64,000 nt of DNA from DATLFA01 sp039934635 (lineage in GTDB: Bacteria; Actinomycetota; Acidimicrobiia; Acidimicrobiales; WLNW01): assembly GCA_039934635.1 (NCBI GenBank), contig JBDTLT010000001.1:74570-138569 (forward strand), written 5' to 3'. Positions within the stretch are counted from its first letter, which is position 1. Each line of letters begins with the position of its first letter. The translations under genes were made by a program, and so were the position numbers. Of the stretch, positions 52,563-60,186 are shown piece by piece. Below the pieces are notes generated by a model that saw only the letters and a list, made by a program, of their open reading frames with translations, was not told the DNA's origin and searched no databases.

Positions 52563-53372
52563 ATGTTGAAGACGATGAAGCACACCGTGCTGCCCCCGAG
52601 GGGCAGTCCTGACCCGCCCGCGATCTTGCGGCTCGTCGGGCATCCGGTCCGCTGGCGGCTGTTGCAAGAACTGGTTCGCAGCGACCGCGCGGTCGTGGAG
52701 TTGACCGAGCGGCTCGATGCACCGCAAAGCCTGCTGTCGTATCACCTCGGTCAGCTGCGAGCGGGCGAGCTCGTGTCGCCGCGCCGCAGCTCGGCGGACC
52801 GGCGCGACTGCTACTACCGCATCGATCTCGCGCGGTGCGCACAACTTCTCCAAGCCGCTGGCGGTGCACTTCATCCGGGGCTACGGCTGACACCTGCCTC
52901 GTCGACGACACCGAATCGCCCGGTTGGTCGTCGCTCGCGCGCAAAGGTACGGGTTCTCTTCCTGTGCACCGGCAACAGCGCCCGTTCACAGATTGCCGAA
53001 GCGCTGCTGCACCACCAGTCTGGCGGGACCATCGACGCGGCGAGCGCGGGGAGCAATCCGAAGTCCCTTCATCGCAATGCCGTACGAGTGATGAAGCAGC
53101 GCGGTATCGATATCAGTGGCAATCGCACCAAGCATCTCGACGAGTTCGCATCGCAGCGCTTTGACTTCGTGATCACGTTGTGCGACCGCGTGCGCGAGGT
53201 TTGTCCCGAGTTCCCCGCGCATCCGGAACGTGTGCACTGGAGCACTGCTGATCCTGCGCTCGAAGGATCGACCGAGCGTGCCTCGTTGCCCCCATTCGAA
53301 CGCACGGCGGCCGAACTCGAGACGCGCATCCACTTTTTGCTCGCCGCGATAAATGAACCATCAATGAACTAA
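52563..53372 (+). CDS. ArsR regulator fused to thioredoxin-coupled arsenate reductase (ArsC)
   Basis: A 269-aa fusion. Residues 20-90 form an ArsR winged helix (LVGHPVRWRLLQELV, LLSYHLGQLRAGEL recognition helix, and an RDCYYRID wing). After a ~30-residue linker comes a low-molecular-weight phosphatase-fold ArsC with the C135-x5-R141 loop (CTGNSAR). The two resolving cysteines C207 and C214 lie in TLCDRVREVCPEF, the spacing of thioredoxin-coupled arsenate reductases; a late DP motif is present. The N-terminal domain could repress its own gene and sense As(III). Start ATG 52563 has GAAGGG just before it; ATG 52575 is possible. No arsenite pump gene is nearby. Confidence 0.92.
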   Translation: MLKTMKHTVLPPRGSPDPPAILRLVGHPVRWRLLQELVRSDRAVVELTERLDAPQSLLSYHLGQLRAGELVSPRRSSADRRDCYYRIDLARCAQLLQAAGGALHPGLRLTPASSTTPNRPVGRRSRAKVRVLFLCTGNSARSQIAEALLHHQSGGTIDAASAGSNPKSLHRNAVRVMKQRGIDISGNRTKHLDEFASQRFDFVITLCDRVREVCPEFPAHPERVHWSTADPALEGSTERASLPPFERTAAELETRIHFLLAAINEPSMN

Positions 53373-53383
53373 GGGGTCTGCTC

Positions 53384-53770
53384 ATGATCAACGACGAGAC
53401 AGTCAATGTCCGGTACATGGTCGACGATGTCGAAGCGTCGATCGAGTTCTATACAAAGCTGCTCGGCTTCGAACTTCTGACGAGCGCCGCCCCGGCGTTC
53501 GCGGACGTCAAGCGGGGCAACTTGCGGCTGCTGCTCGCGGGCCCACAGAGTTCGGCCGGGCGTCCCATGCCCGATGGACGCAAGCCGGGCCCTGGCGGGT
53601 GGAATCGAATCCACTTCATCCTCGACGACATCGAGACGGAAGTCGCCCGACTCCGCGATGCCGGAGCCATCTTCCGCAACGACATCTTGTCGGGGCCCGG
53701 GGGCAAGCAGATCCTGCTCGAAGATCCATCCGGCAACGTGGTCGAGCTGTTCCAGCCCGCGACTCGATGA
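53384..53770 (+). CDS. VOC family protein
   Basis: A 128-aa glyoxalase-like protein with VRYMVDDVEASIEFYT at the start, LGFELL, a WNRIHFILDDIE strand with His near 74 and EDPSGNVVELFQP at the end (Glu). The second metal His is not obvious in the first strand. It lies 11 bp after the ArsR-ArsC fusion gene and could relate to organo-arsenic chemistry, but it lacks the cysteine pair seen in ArsI lyases. A general detoxification role is equally possible. Confidence 0.83.
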   Translation: MINDETVNVRYMVDDVEASIEFYTKLLGFELLTSAAPAFADVKRGNLRLLLAGPQSSAGRPMPDGRKPGPGGWNRIHFILDDIETEVARLRDAGAIFRNDILSGPGGKQILLEDPSGNVVELFQPATR

Positions 53771-53958
53771 TCCGAACGGATACGTCACCAAGCCGGTGCC
53801 GCTCCCTATAGGTGCCGGTCGGGCCCGGGTAGTAGTTGCGGTGTCGATGCCAACCACGATTCACCCGAATTTGGCCCTTTAGATCGACGCCTCCGCGCCG
53901 AAGACTCTGTGGTAACCGTCGGATACGTACGGCGGACACTCGAGAGAGGTGCAAGTAG

Positions 53959-54921
53959 ATGCGCGGACGGTTGTCGGCTTGGAAGCGTTGTTGCGTAGTG
54001 GCGGCAATCGCCGCAGTTGCGATCGGCGTCGGTGGCATCGCAGTGGCCGGAGCGGGCAGCGGAGCCTCGAACTCGATCGTGCCGGTCGCCCCCGTTCGAA
54101 TTCTCGATACCCGTGCCGGCACCGGCGCTGCGGCTGCGCCGATCGGACCCGACGCCGCGTACAGACTCACCGTCGCGGGCGTGGCCGGTGTTCCGGTGGA
54201 CGCAACAGGGGTGCTGTTGAACGTCACCGCGGTCAACGGAACCGACACGAGCTTCTTGACCGTCTATCCAGATGGGACTGCACGGCCCAACACTTCGAAT
54301 CTGAACTGGTCTGACGGCGCGCCACATCCGAACATGGTGTCGGTGGCGCTCGGTACCGGTGGCGCGATCAACTTCTACAATCGCACCGGTCAAGTGGATC
54401 TCATCGTTGATCTCGCCGGCTACTTCACCACTGCGCCTACTCCGCCCGCACCAACGACGACGGCACCGACACCGCAGGGTGTGTCGGCACTCAGTGCAGA
54501 ATCGATCGTTGAGTCCAATCACCAGTGGTCACCCGGTCCGTTCCCGTTCAACACGACCGGCTTGGTGCTCGGTACCGACATCTCTCATGACGCAGTCAAC
54601 GCGCCCGAGTCATTCGTCATCGCCCGCGCCGGCATCTATCGAGTCGACTATGACGTGTCCGACGAGGGTTGCTGTGCGTACGACGGCACATTCGGCGTCA
54701 CCGTCAACGGCGCACCGGTCAACCCGATCTCTGCGATCGGCGATGGCGGACCTGGTGGCGGGGGCAGTATCGACCACACCGTCATCGTCGATGTCGCCAC
54801 CGACGGCACCACGTTGCAGCTGCTCTTCAGCGGCGGCAATGTGCTCTACTCGGCTTACGCCGGCGGCGGCAACCACTCGTTCGCCTCGATCACCATCCAA
54901 CGCATCGGCGACCGAACCTGA
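53959..54921 (+). CDS. Secreted two-domain protein (VRILDTR-type module plus TNF/C1q-like C-terminus)
   Basis: A 320-aa exported protein. A signal peptide covers about residues 1-34 (cysteine pair and Ala/Val/Gly core). Residues 40-155 match the actinobacterial secreted module that starts VAPVRILDTRAG and holds TSFLTVYPDGTARPNTSNLN and VDLIVDLAGYF. A Pro/Thr linker (about 155-175) leads to a beta-rich domain ending GNHSFASITIQRIG, like the BclA-C/C1q-type trimer domains. It is probably a surface or matrix protein. No partner is seen. Confidence 0.8.
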   Translation: MRGRLSAWKRCCVVAAIAAVAIGVGGIAVAGAGSGASNSIVPVAPVRILDTRAGTGAAAAPIGPDAAYRLTVAGVAGVPVDATGVLLNVTAVNGTDTSFLTVYPDGTARPNTSNLNWSDGAPHPNMVSVALGTGGAINFYNRTGQVDLIVDLAGYFTTAPTPPAPTTTAPTPQGVSALSAESIVESNHQWSPGPFPFNTTGLVLGTDISHDAVNAPESFVIARAGIYRVDYDVSDEGCCAYDGTFGVTVNGAPVNPISAIGDGGPGGGGSIDHTVIVDVATDGTTLQLLFSGGNVLYSAYAGGGNHSFASITIQRIGDRT

Positions 54922-55148
54922 CGTCGTATCGGCCTCCGAACACGATCGCCAAGACCGCTCACCGAACAACGCCACGAGCAGACTGACACAACCTGGGGGC
55001 CGCCTCGTGGTGGCAGCCATGCTGACCCGGTCGGTGTTGGCGAGGGAGCGGGCTACGCGGTGCAATCGATGGGTTGCTGCGCGTGAAGCGATCGTTGTTT
55101 CGCTTCGGCTCCGGCGCACCTACTGTGTGAACGCAGAGGGAGAGACGC

Positions 55149-55637
55149 ATGGAGTTGGATGGTGTTCGACGACAGGTTCACGCTGACAAGCGCTGGCCCG
55201 AATGGGCGGCAGCTCATGGCCTGTCCTACCGCGAGGATGCGCCTGACCTCGTGGGCGTCTGGTTTCCGGCCTTCGACGGAATGGAGCGCTATGTCCACGT
55301 CATGGGTGGACAATGGAACGGGGTTGGCTTCTGGGCCTTCAGCCGCGGCACGTGGAACCGACCGCTCGGCAGTCGTAGAGGACACACCTGGATTTTTCAC
55401 GACTTCGTGTTCGTCAAGCTTCCCGGTTCGCTGTCACCGGAAATTGTCGCTATGAGTCCTTCGGAAGGCTTCGCTCTACTCGGGGGGCGACTCCCGTCTG
55501 GTTTCGATTTCTCGTATCGCGGGTTGGATTGGCTCGAGGGGATCAGCCCGCACATGTCCCCACAACTGCTAGAGGGTGTGCTCCAAAACCTCACACTCCA
55601 AATCAACGCAGCGCCGCCGTCGCTCTGGCAGCACTGA
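55149..55637 (+). CDS. Hypothetical protein
   Basis: A 162-aa soluble protein of unknown function. Trp/Gly/Phe-rich strands (YVHVMGGQWNGVGFWAFSRG, IFHDFVFVKLPG) suggest a beta-sheet core. An ADKRWPEWAAAHGLSYRED start resembles small DUF-type proteins of actinobacteria with a helix then strands. A GGGAGAG ribosome site lies near the ATG. It stands beside another unknown gene on the opposite strand. Confidence 0.7.
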   Translation: MELDGVRRQVHADKRWPEWAAAHGLSYREDAPDLVGVWFPAFDGMERYVHVMGGQWNGVGFWAFSRGTWNRPLGSRRGHTWIFHDFVFVKLPGSLSPEIVAMSPSEGFALLGGRLPSGFDFSYRGLDWLEGISPHMSPQLLEGVLQNLTLQINAAPPSLWQH

Positions 55638-55656
55638 CCGCGTGGCTGCCGACGCC

Positions 55657-56136
55657 TCAGCGAAAAGAAGCTGTTGCGGCATCGTAGGTCAGCTCAGCGC
55701 TTCTGCACTTAGTGCCGCAAGGAGTCGTGGTGCCTGCACTGTTTTCGGAAGTCAGGCGGAGAGTTGCAGACTTCGTACCTTTGATGACGACCCTCGACGG
55801 CGACGCCTCAATCGGCGCGAGGACCACCCTGTCTCGTCCGACGACGGCCTGTCCCGGCGCCAAGCCGACGGTCTCTGCGTTCGGAAGATCCAATGTCTGA
55901 GTCGTGCCCTCTTCGTCGACCAAATGTAGCGTCTGGTCACGCACGAGTTCCGATGTAACCACGACACAGGTGGAGTCGGCGCACAGCTCAATTTTCACAG
56001 TCGTAGTGGTCGGCAAGCCGACGAAGTCCACCGTTATTCGGCTCGCGCAGCCGCTTTGATCGCAGTCGCTGCAGTTGGGCGCGACCATTGCTATCAACGC
56101 GCCCAGTGTGAGTAGAAGTGGCGTCGGCTTGCGCAT
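55657..56136 (-). CDS. Exported hypothetical protein with cysteine pairs
   Basis: A 159-aa protein with a signal peptide-like start (PTPLLLTLGALIAM) and Cys residues right after it (PNCSDCDQSGC). A beta-rich domain follows, carrying TTTTVKIELCADSTC and an end TPCGTKCRSAEL. Cys pairs suggest disulfides outside the membrane; a lipobox is possible but not clear. ATG 56136 is chosen; an upstream ATG at 56181 adds no signal-like residues. An isolated palindrome lies 64 bp upstream. Confidence 0.65.
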   Translation of the reverse strand: MRKPTPLLLTLGALIAMVAPNCSDCDQSGCASRITVDFVGLPTTTTVKIELCADSTCVVVTSELVRDQTLHLVDEEGTTQTLDLPNAETVGLAPGQAVVGRDRVVLAPIEASPSRVVIKGTKSATLRLTSENSAGTTTPCGTKCRSAELTYDAATASFR

Positions 56137-56199
56137 CTTGGTGAGCGTGCTCGCTGCTTGGTCGATTGCGGAGAGAGCCAAAATTTACACGCGACCCCT

Positions 56200-56219
56200 T
56201 TGGTAGACCGGTCTACCAA
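56200..56219. promoter_or_regulatory. Perfect 20-bp palindrome, operator-like
   Basis: The sequence TTGGTAGACCGGTCTACCAA is its own reverse complement. It lies between two minus-strand genes, 64 bp upstream of the 56136 start. Size and symmetry fit a TetR- or GntR-type operator, yet no such regulator gene is seen in the window. Confidence 0.6.
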
Positions 56220-56388
56220 CTGCATGGACTGCACGGACGAAGCGGCCGACTCGAGGCGACGTCGAGCATGCTGAACGGACGTCGACCCACCACAAAGACA
56301 GCGGTGAGGACCTTGCCAAGGTGACGGTGGTTCGCGCCGGATGTAGTCGTCGTCCGCGCCAGAGCGACGGGTCCGTCGGTGCGCATGG

Positions 56389-56790
56389 TCAAAGTAGCGA
56401 GAGGCGCTTCGCTTCATCGATCCACAGCCGCTCAACCCAACACTGCGCGTCGCGGAGGACGATCCAATCGTCGCCTACGTCCTTGATCGATCCGGGCGGA
56501 TGCGTGCTCGACAGCCACAGCTCGGTCCGCATCCAAGCGGTTCGCTCTCGTTGGAAGATCAACGTCGAGCGGTCTGTCACCGCGACGACGATGTGCGTTC
56601 GCTTTGTGGCGCGGTAACCGTCGATCAACTGCCCGATGATCCCGAGCGGGCCGGGCAACACCGCGTTCTTGTCGAGGAGTTGCGGGCCGACAACCGCCGG
56701 GAACGCGCCGCAGAGTTGTTCATCGGGCGGGATCAGGGGAGCGACACGAGCGCGTAGCTTTTCGATCGCCCGCCGATGCCCCCGACTCAC
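56389..56790 (-). CDS. Hypothetical protein
   Basis: A 133-aa basic protein of unknown function. Its middle reads as beta-strands (THIVVAVTDRSTLIFQRE, ELWLSSTHPPG, DDWIVLRDAQCWVERLW), like the small bacterial PH-like or YdbT-type folds. An N-terminal helix is rich in Arg and Lys. It has no signal peptide. It may bind membranes or nucleotides, but no family is certain. Confidence 0.6.
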   Translation of the reverse strand: MSRGHRRAIEKLRARVAPLIPPDEQLCGAFPAVVGPQLLDKNAVLPGPLGIIGQLIDGYRATKRTHIVVAVTDRSTLIFQRERTAWMRTELWLSSTHPPGSIKDVGDDWIVLRDAQCWVERLWIDEAKRLSLL

Positions 56791-56942
56791 CGCACGTATC
56801 CCCCTTTGTTGTAGCGCACTCCGGGGTGCGGTTTTGGGCCCAGCGAAACCGCGGCTGCCCTTGGTGCCCTACGCGAATACATGAACTGTGAATAAGCCCC
56901 ACCCCGTTACGATGGATTTGGGAGTTCGCACAATATGTATAT

Positions 56943-57010
56943 GTGAAGTGTGAATAATATGCTTCACGTCTATACGCGATGTGCGTATACGCGAATAGAA
57001 TGCATACGCG
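56943..57010 (+). promoter_or_regulatory. Repeat-rich promoter region of the AbiE-like pair
   Basis: Inverted repeat GTGAAG/CTTCAC spans 56943-56967. Inverted repeat TATACGC-GATGT-GCGTATA spans 56971-56989. The octamer (T/C)ATACGCG recurs at 56971, 56986 and 57003. Type IV antitoxins repress their own promoter through inverted repeats, so this is a likely autoregulatory operator. Confidence 0.55.
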
Positions 57011-57033
57011 ACGTAGTGCCAGAGGAGGCGGTC

Positions 57034-58071
57034 ATGGTCACCGTTCGACGGACCGAGTGGGAGCTGCTCTCCGACGCGATCGCGGGGCTCCTAGAAATCT
57101 TGGACGGTGCGGGGGTGAAGGCGCAGTTGGAGCCGGGCACCTATCACGGGCCCGACGCGGTTGTCTCAGGATGGTTCGATGACCGTCGCTTCACGCTCCT
57201 CGTCGAACAGACGTCGAACTGCAACGCCACGAGAGCCAACGAGCTGATCACACGGTTCAGAGATCGCCCTCAGGGGACAATTCCGATAGTCGTCGCGGAT
57301 CGAGTGACGGCGGATGCCAGGCGCCGGCTCCAGGCGGCCGAGTGGAGTTGGCTCGACCTCTATCAGCGGGAGCTCTACTTGCGAGCGCCGGGGGTCTGGG
57401 TCCAGGCGGAGGTGACGGTCCCCGGGGGTCGCAAGAGCCGACCGACTGCACCACGGCGGGCCACCATCTCGAGTGGCGCGGGAATCACTGTTGCATTCTG
57501 GCTTTGTGCGCACCCGGGTGCGACGCTGCGCCCGACCGTTGATGCCGTCGAGCTAGGCATTGCACCTTCGACAATTTCCACCGCAGTCGGTCAGCTGGCC
57601 GATGCGGGCCTTGTCGACGGCGACGGCGCCGGGCTGTTTCCGGAACTGTTTTGGGAGCTGGCCGAGAAGTGGCAGCCGCAACGGCAGTGGTTGGCGACGG
57701 TGCCCTTTCCTGAGCCTCAGAACGATCCAGCGAGTGATCGTCAATGGCGGCTCAGTGGTACTGCCGCTGCCGCGGCGATGGGTGCGCCAGTTGCTGCCGG
57801 CTTCGGTCAGCCTCTCGAGCTGTACGTGCCAGGTCCAGCAGTGCTGAACACGACAGCACGCCGGTACGGGGTGTCGCCCGTCGGCATCGGCCCGGCGGCA
57901 GTAGCGGTCGCGCCCACCTCGCAGGTGCTTCGTCATCTGGATCAAGCGCTGGTCGTTGACGGATGGCCAGTCGCCCCGCTCGTTGCTGTCGCACTTGATT
58001 TGGCGATCGACAGCGGTCGTGGACGAGAGATCCTTCAGGAGTGGAAGCACGCCGATGCTGTCTGGCTCTGA
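57034..58071 (+). CDS. AbiEi-like antitoxin/winged-helix protein of a probable type IV toxin-antitoxin system
   Basis: A 345-aa protein in three parts. Residues 20-125 form an alpha/beta domain with a GTIPIVVADRVTADARR strand-helix and a SWLDLYQRELYL strand, recalling the domain that precedes the helix-turn-helix in COG4861-type antitoxins. Residues 145-200 form a winged helix (VDAVELGIAPSTISTAVGQL). The C-terminal ~120 residues (WRLSGTAAAAAMG to the end) resemble the AbiEi C-terminal domain. It is followed, with a 17-bp overlap, by a nucleotidyltransferase-like toxin gene. GAGGAGG precedes ATG 57034. The pairing is clear; the exact subfamily is inferred. Confidence 0.72.
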   Translation: MVTVRRTEWELLSDAIAGLLEILDGAGVKAQLEPGTYHGPDAVVSGWFDDRRFTLLVEQTSNCNATRANELITRFRDRPQGTIPIVVADRVTADARRRLQAAEWSWLDLYQRELYLRAPGVWVQAEVTVPGGRKSRPTAPRRATISSGAGITVAFWLCAHPGATLRPTVDAVELGIAPSTISTAVGQLADAGLVDGDGAGLFPELFWELAEKWQPQRQWLATVPFPEPQNDPASDRQWRLSGTAAAAAMGAPVAAGFGQPLELYVPGPAVLNTTARRYGVSPVGIGPAAVAVAPTSQVLRHLDQALVVDGWPVAPLVAVALDLAIDSGRGREILQEWKHADAVWL

Positions 58072-58834
58072 AGCGCCCGCACGTCTGTTTGGGCCGGCAG
58101 CTGTCGGGTTGGTTGGCGCCGTCGCGGCGTTGGCGAAAGCAGGATTGCGGCAATATGCGGTGATCGGTGGCGTTGCCGTTACTGCGCGTCTCGGTCACGC
58201 GCACCGCGCGACAACGGATGTCGACACAGTCGTCGACGAGTCCATTCCACCAGATGCTGTCGCTGCGCTCTTGGACTTACCTGGGACGAAGCTGGGGGAC
58301 AAGGCGCATCGCGTGCTCGTCGACGGCACAAAGATCGAGATTCGGGGCGTCGACAGGCTAGATCTTGTCCATCCCGACCTCGGTGACCTCACGTACAAGC
58401 AACAACTCTTCGTCGTTGCCCATCGGTGGGCGCTGGACACCGCGACGCCTCTGACAGTGGAAGGCTGGAAGGACAACATCCGGGCAGCCGTGACGGCTAC
58501 AGCGCCGTTCGCCATTCCGGCCGCGCTTCTCGCGATGAAGCTGCATGCGATCGAGGATCGATCAAATGGGTTCGATCAAACGCGAAAGCGAGGCGGGGAC
58601 GCTTGGGACATGCACCAACTTCTGACGCGCCTCGACGCGAACGGCTCCGTCCGAGCCCAACTTGCGTTGGCGCCACCAGTAGTTCGCGGGCTCGTCAGCG
58701 AAGGCCTCGAGAGGGTGTTCATCGCGCGGAAGAATCTCACCGCTGGTTGGATGAGAGCGATCCCCCAAGCAGCAGGGGTAACTGGCGATGAGCTTGCACT
58801 ACCGGCCGAGTCCGTTCTCGTCGCACTCAGTTGA
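58055..58834 (+). CDS. AbiEii/AbiGii-like nucleotidyltransferase toxin
   Basis: A 259-aa DNA-polymerase-beta-fold nucleotidyltransferase. The signature is YAVIGGVAV (GG at 38-39) and T54-D55-V-D57 followed by D61, giving the two metal-binding Asp. A distal lysine-containing helix reads MKLHAIEDR, with RGGDAWDMHQLL after it, as in AbiEii toxins. Such proteins can block growth by modifying tRNA or other targets, and the pair can protect against phages. It overlaps the antitoxin-like gene. ATG 58055 follows GGAG. Confidence 0.75.
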   Translation: MLSGSEAPARLFGPAAVGLVGAVAALAKAGLRQYAVIGGVAVTARLGHAHRATTDVDTVVDESIPPDAVAALLDLPGTKLGDKAHRVLVDGTKIEIRGVDRLDLVHPDLGDLTYKQQLFVVAHRWALDTATPLTVEGWKDNIRAAVTATAPFAIPAALLAMKLHAIEDRSNGFDQTRKRGGDAWDMHQLLTRLDANGSVRAQLALAPPVVRGLVSEGLERVFIARKNLTAGWMRAIPQAAGVTGDELALPAESVLVALS

Positions 58835-58981
58835 ATCAGTCCGGACTAGTGGATACGGGCAGCTCCGGCGCAAGGCCATAGGTTTCGATCGCGAAGGCTT
58901 TGCCCCATGATCTGCCACGCATCGCGTCAGAAGCGGTTTACGAGTCGCCTCAGCGCTTGCGCGGCGTGAGTTGTAAAAGCG

Positions 58982-59791
58982 TCAGCGCGAGCGGAGCTTG
59001 CCGAGCAGTCGGAGGATTTCGAGATAGAGCCATACGATCGTGACGACAAGACCGAGCGCCGCCATCCACTCCATGTGCTTGGGCAGGCCCATGTTGGAGC
59101 CCCGCTCGATGAAGTCGAAGTCGAGCGCCAGGTTGAACGCCGCAATGCCGGCGACCAGGAAGCTGAAGCCGATGCCGAACAACGACGTGCTCTGCAGGAA
59201 AGGCACGTTGCCGCCGAGCAGGTTGATCACAAATGACACCAGGTAGAAGACCATGATGCCGACGGTCGCGCCGATGACAATGCGGCGGAACCGGTCCGTG
59301 ACCTTGATGATGCGGGTGCTGTAGAGAAAGAGCATCACCGCGAACACCGCGACGGTAGCGCCGGCGGCCTGCACGACGATGCCGTCGTGGTAGGTCTCGT
59401 ACGCCTTCGATATCGCGCCGACGAAGTAGCCCTCCGCAAGTGCGTAGACCGGACCGAGGAAGCGCGCGAGATTCGGTTTGAACACGCACACGATTACCGC
59501 GACGAAGCCGACAAGCACACCGATCCACGCGATGCCGGGGAACTCGATCGCCTCACCCTCGGCGACGCTGGGCACTGCCGCCCAGCCGAATGCTGCCGAG
59601 ATCATCAGCAGCGCGAGCAGCCACCCGGTGGCCGACACGACGCCGCCCACCGACATGCGCTCGGTCGCCGTCGGCCCCCGCGTTGTTGGGCCATCGTCGA
59701 CCGGTGTGTGCCATCCGACCGGCTGCGCCAGCGTGGCCGAGCCGCGTCCACCAACACGAAAGTTCTTGTCCGAAAAGATCGGGTTGGGCAT
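58982..59791 (-). CDS. Bax inhibitor-1/YccA family membrane protein
   Basis: A 269-aa protein. About 55 hydrophilic residues at the start (PNPIFSDKNF...) are followed by seven predicted transmembrane helices beginning near residue 52, ending in an Arg/Lys tail. VGAISKAYE and FNLALDFDFIERG are typical of actinobacterial BI-1 family members. A GGAGG lies 5 nt before ATG 59791, so this start is preferred over ATG 59794. It is probably a chromosomal core gene marking the left flank of the mobile element. Confidence 0.9.
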   Translation of the reverse strand: MPNPIFSDKNFRVGGRGSATLAQPVGWHTPVDDGPTTRGPTATERMSVGGVVSATGWLLALLMISAAFGWAAVPSVAEGEAIEFPGIAWIGVLVGFVAVIVCVFKPNLARFLGPVYALAEGYFVGAISKAYETYHDGIVVQAAGATVAVFAVMLFLYSTRIIKVTDRFRRIVIGATVGIMVFYLVSFVINLLGGNVPFLQSTSLFGIGFSFLVAGIAAFNLALDFDFIERGSNMGLPKHMEWMAALGLVVTIVWLYLEILRLLGKLRSR

Positions 59792-60004
59792 CATTGCCTC
59801 CGGGTCGACCTGGACGATACCTGCCCCCAGCACTTCGAAACGTTCGGCCCGCCGAGCCCGCTGGGGCCGTTACCGAAAGTTGAGGAACAGACGTCGACGG
59901 TGTCGATGAATCGCGCCACGGTTGCGGCGTGGCCAGGGCGTGTTCGTCTTGTTCGGGTGCCACGCTTGGGCCGAGCGATCGAGGACGTAGGTCTCGACGA
60001 CTGC

Positions 60005-60062
60005 CGATGGGGACGGCGGCAGGACGATCTGGCGACTCGTCGCGGCGATGGGGACGGCGGCA
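60005..60062. repeat. 17-bp direct repeat on the chromosomal side of the junction
   Basis: CGATGGGGACGGCGGCA occurs at 60005-60021 and at 60046-60062 (period 41 bp), upstream of the Bax inhibitor gene and about 40 bp from the tRNA fragment. The rest of 59792-60102 holds no gene that I can see, only the likely promoter. Confidence 0.7.
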
Positions 60063-60102
60063 CTTGCTCGGTGGCCGGTGCCCAGTTGATGGGCCTGAAT
60101 GT

Positions 60103-60127
60103 TGGTGGAGCTGGAGGGAATCGAACC
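60103..60127 (-). other. att site: displaced tRNA 3' end (probably tRNA-Ala)
   Basis: Read on the minus strand, 60127 to 60103 gives GG, the T-loop TTCGATT, the T-stem half CCCTC, the acceptor strand CAGCTCC, discriminator A and encoded CCA. The 5' part of a tRNA is absent: the 5' T-stem strand is already mismatched and no matching acceptor lies upstream. Acceptor position 70 is T, compatible with the G3-U70 alanine identity pair. A tyrosine integrase gene ends 60 bp away. This is the pattern of an attachment site after integration into a tRNA 3' end, with the chromosome to the left and the element to the right. Confidence 0.78.
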
Positions 60128-60186
60128 TGCCTCAGACGGTTTCCGCGCCGTGCCGAGCGGGCGGGAAAAGCGTGTAAACAACCTGC

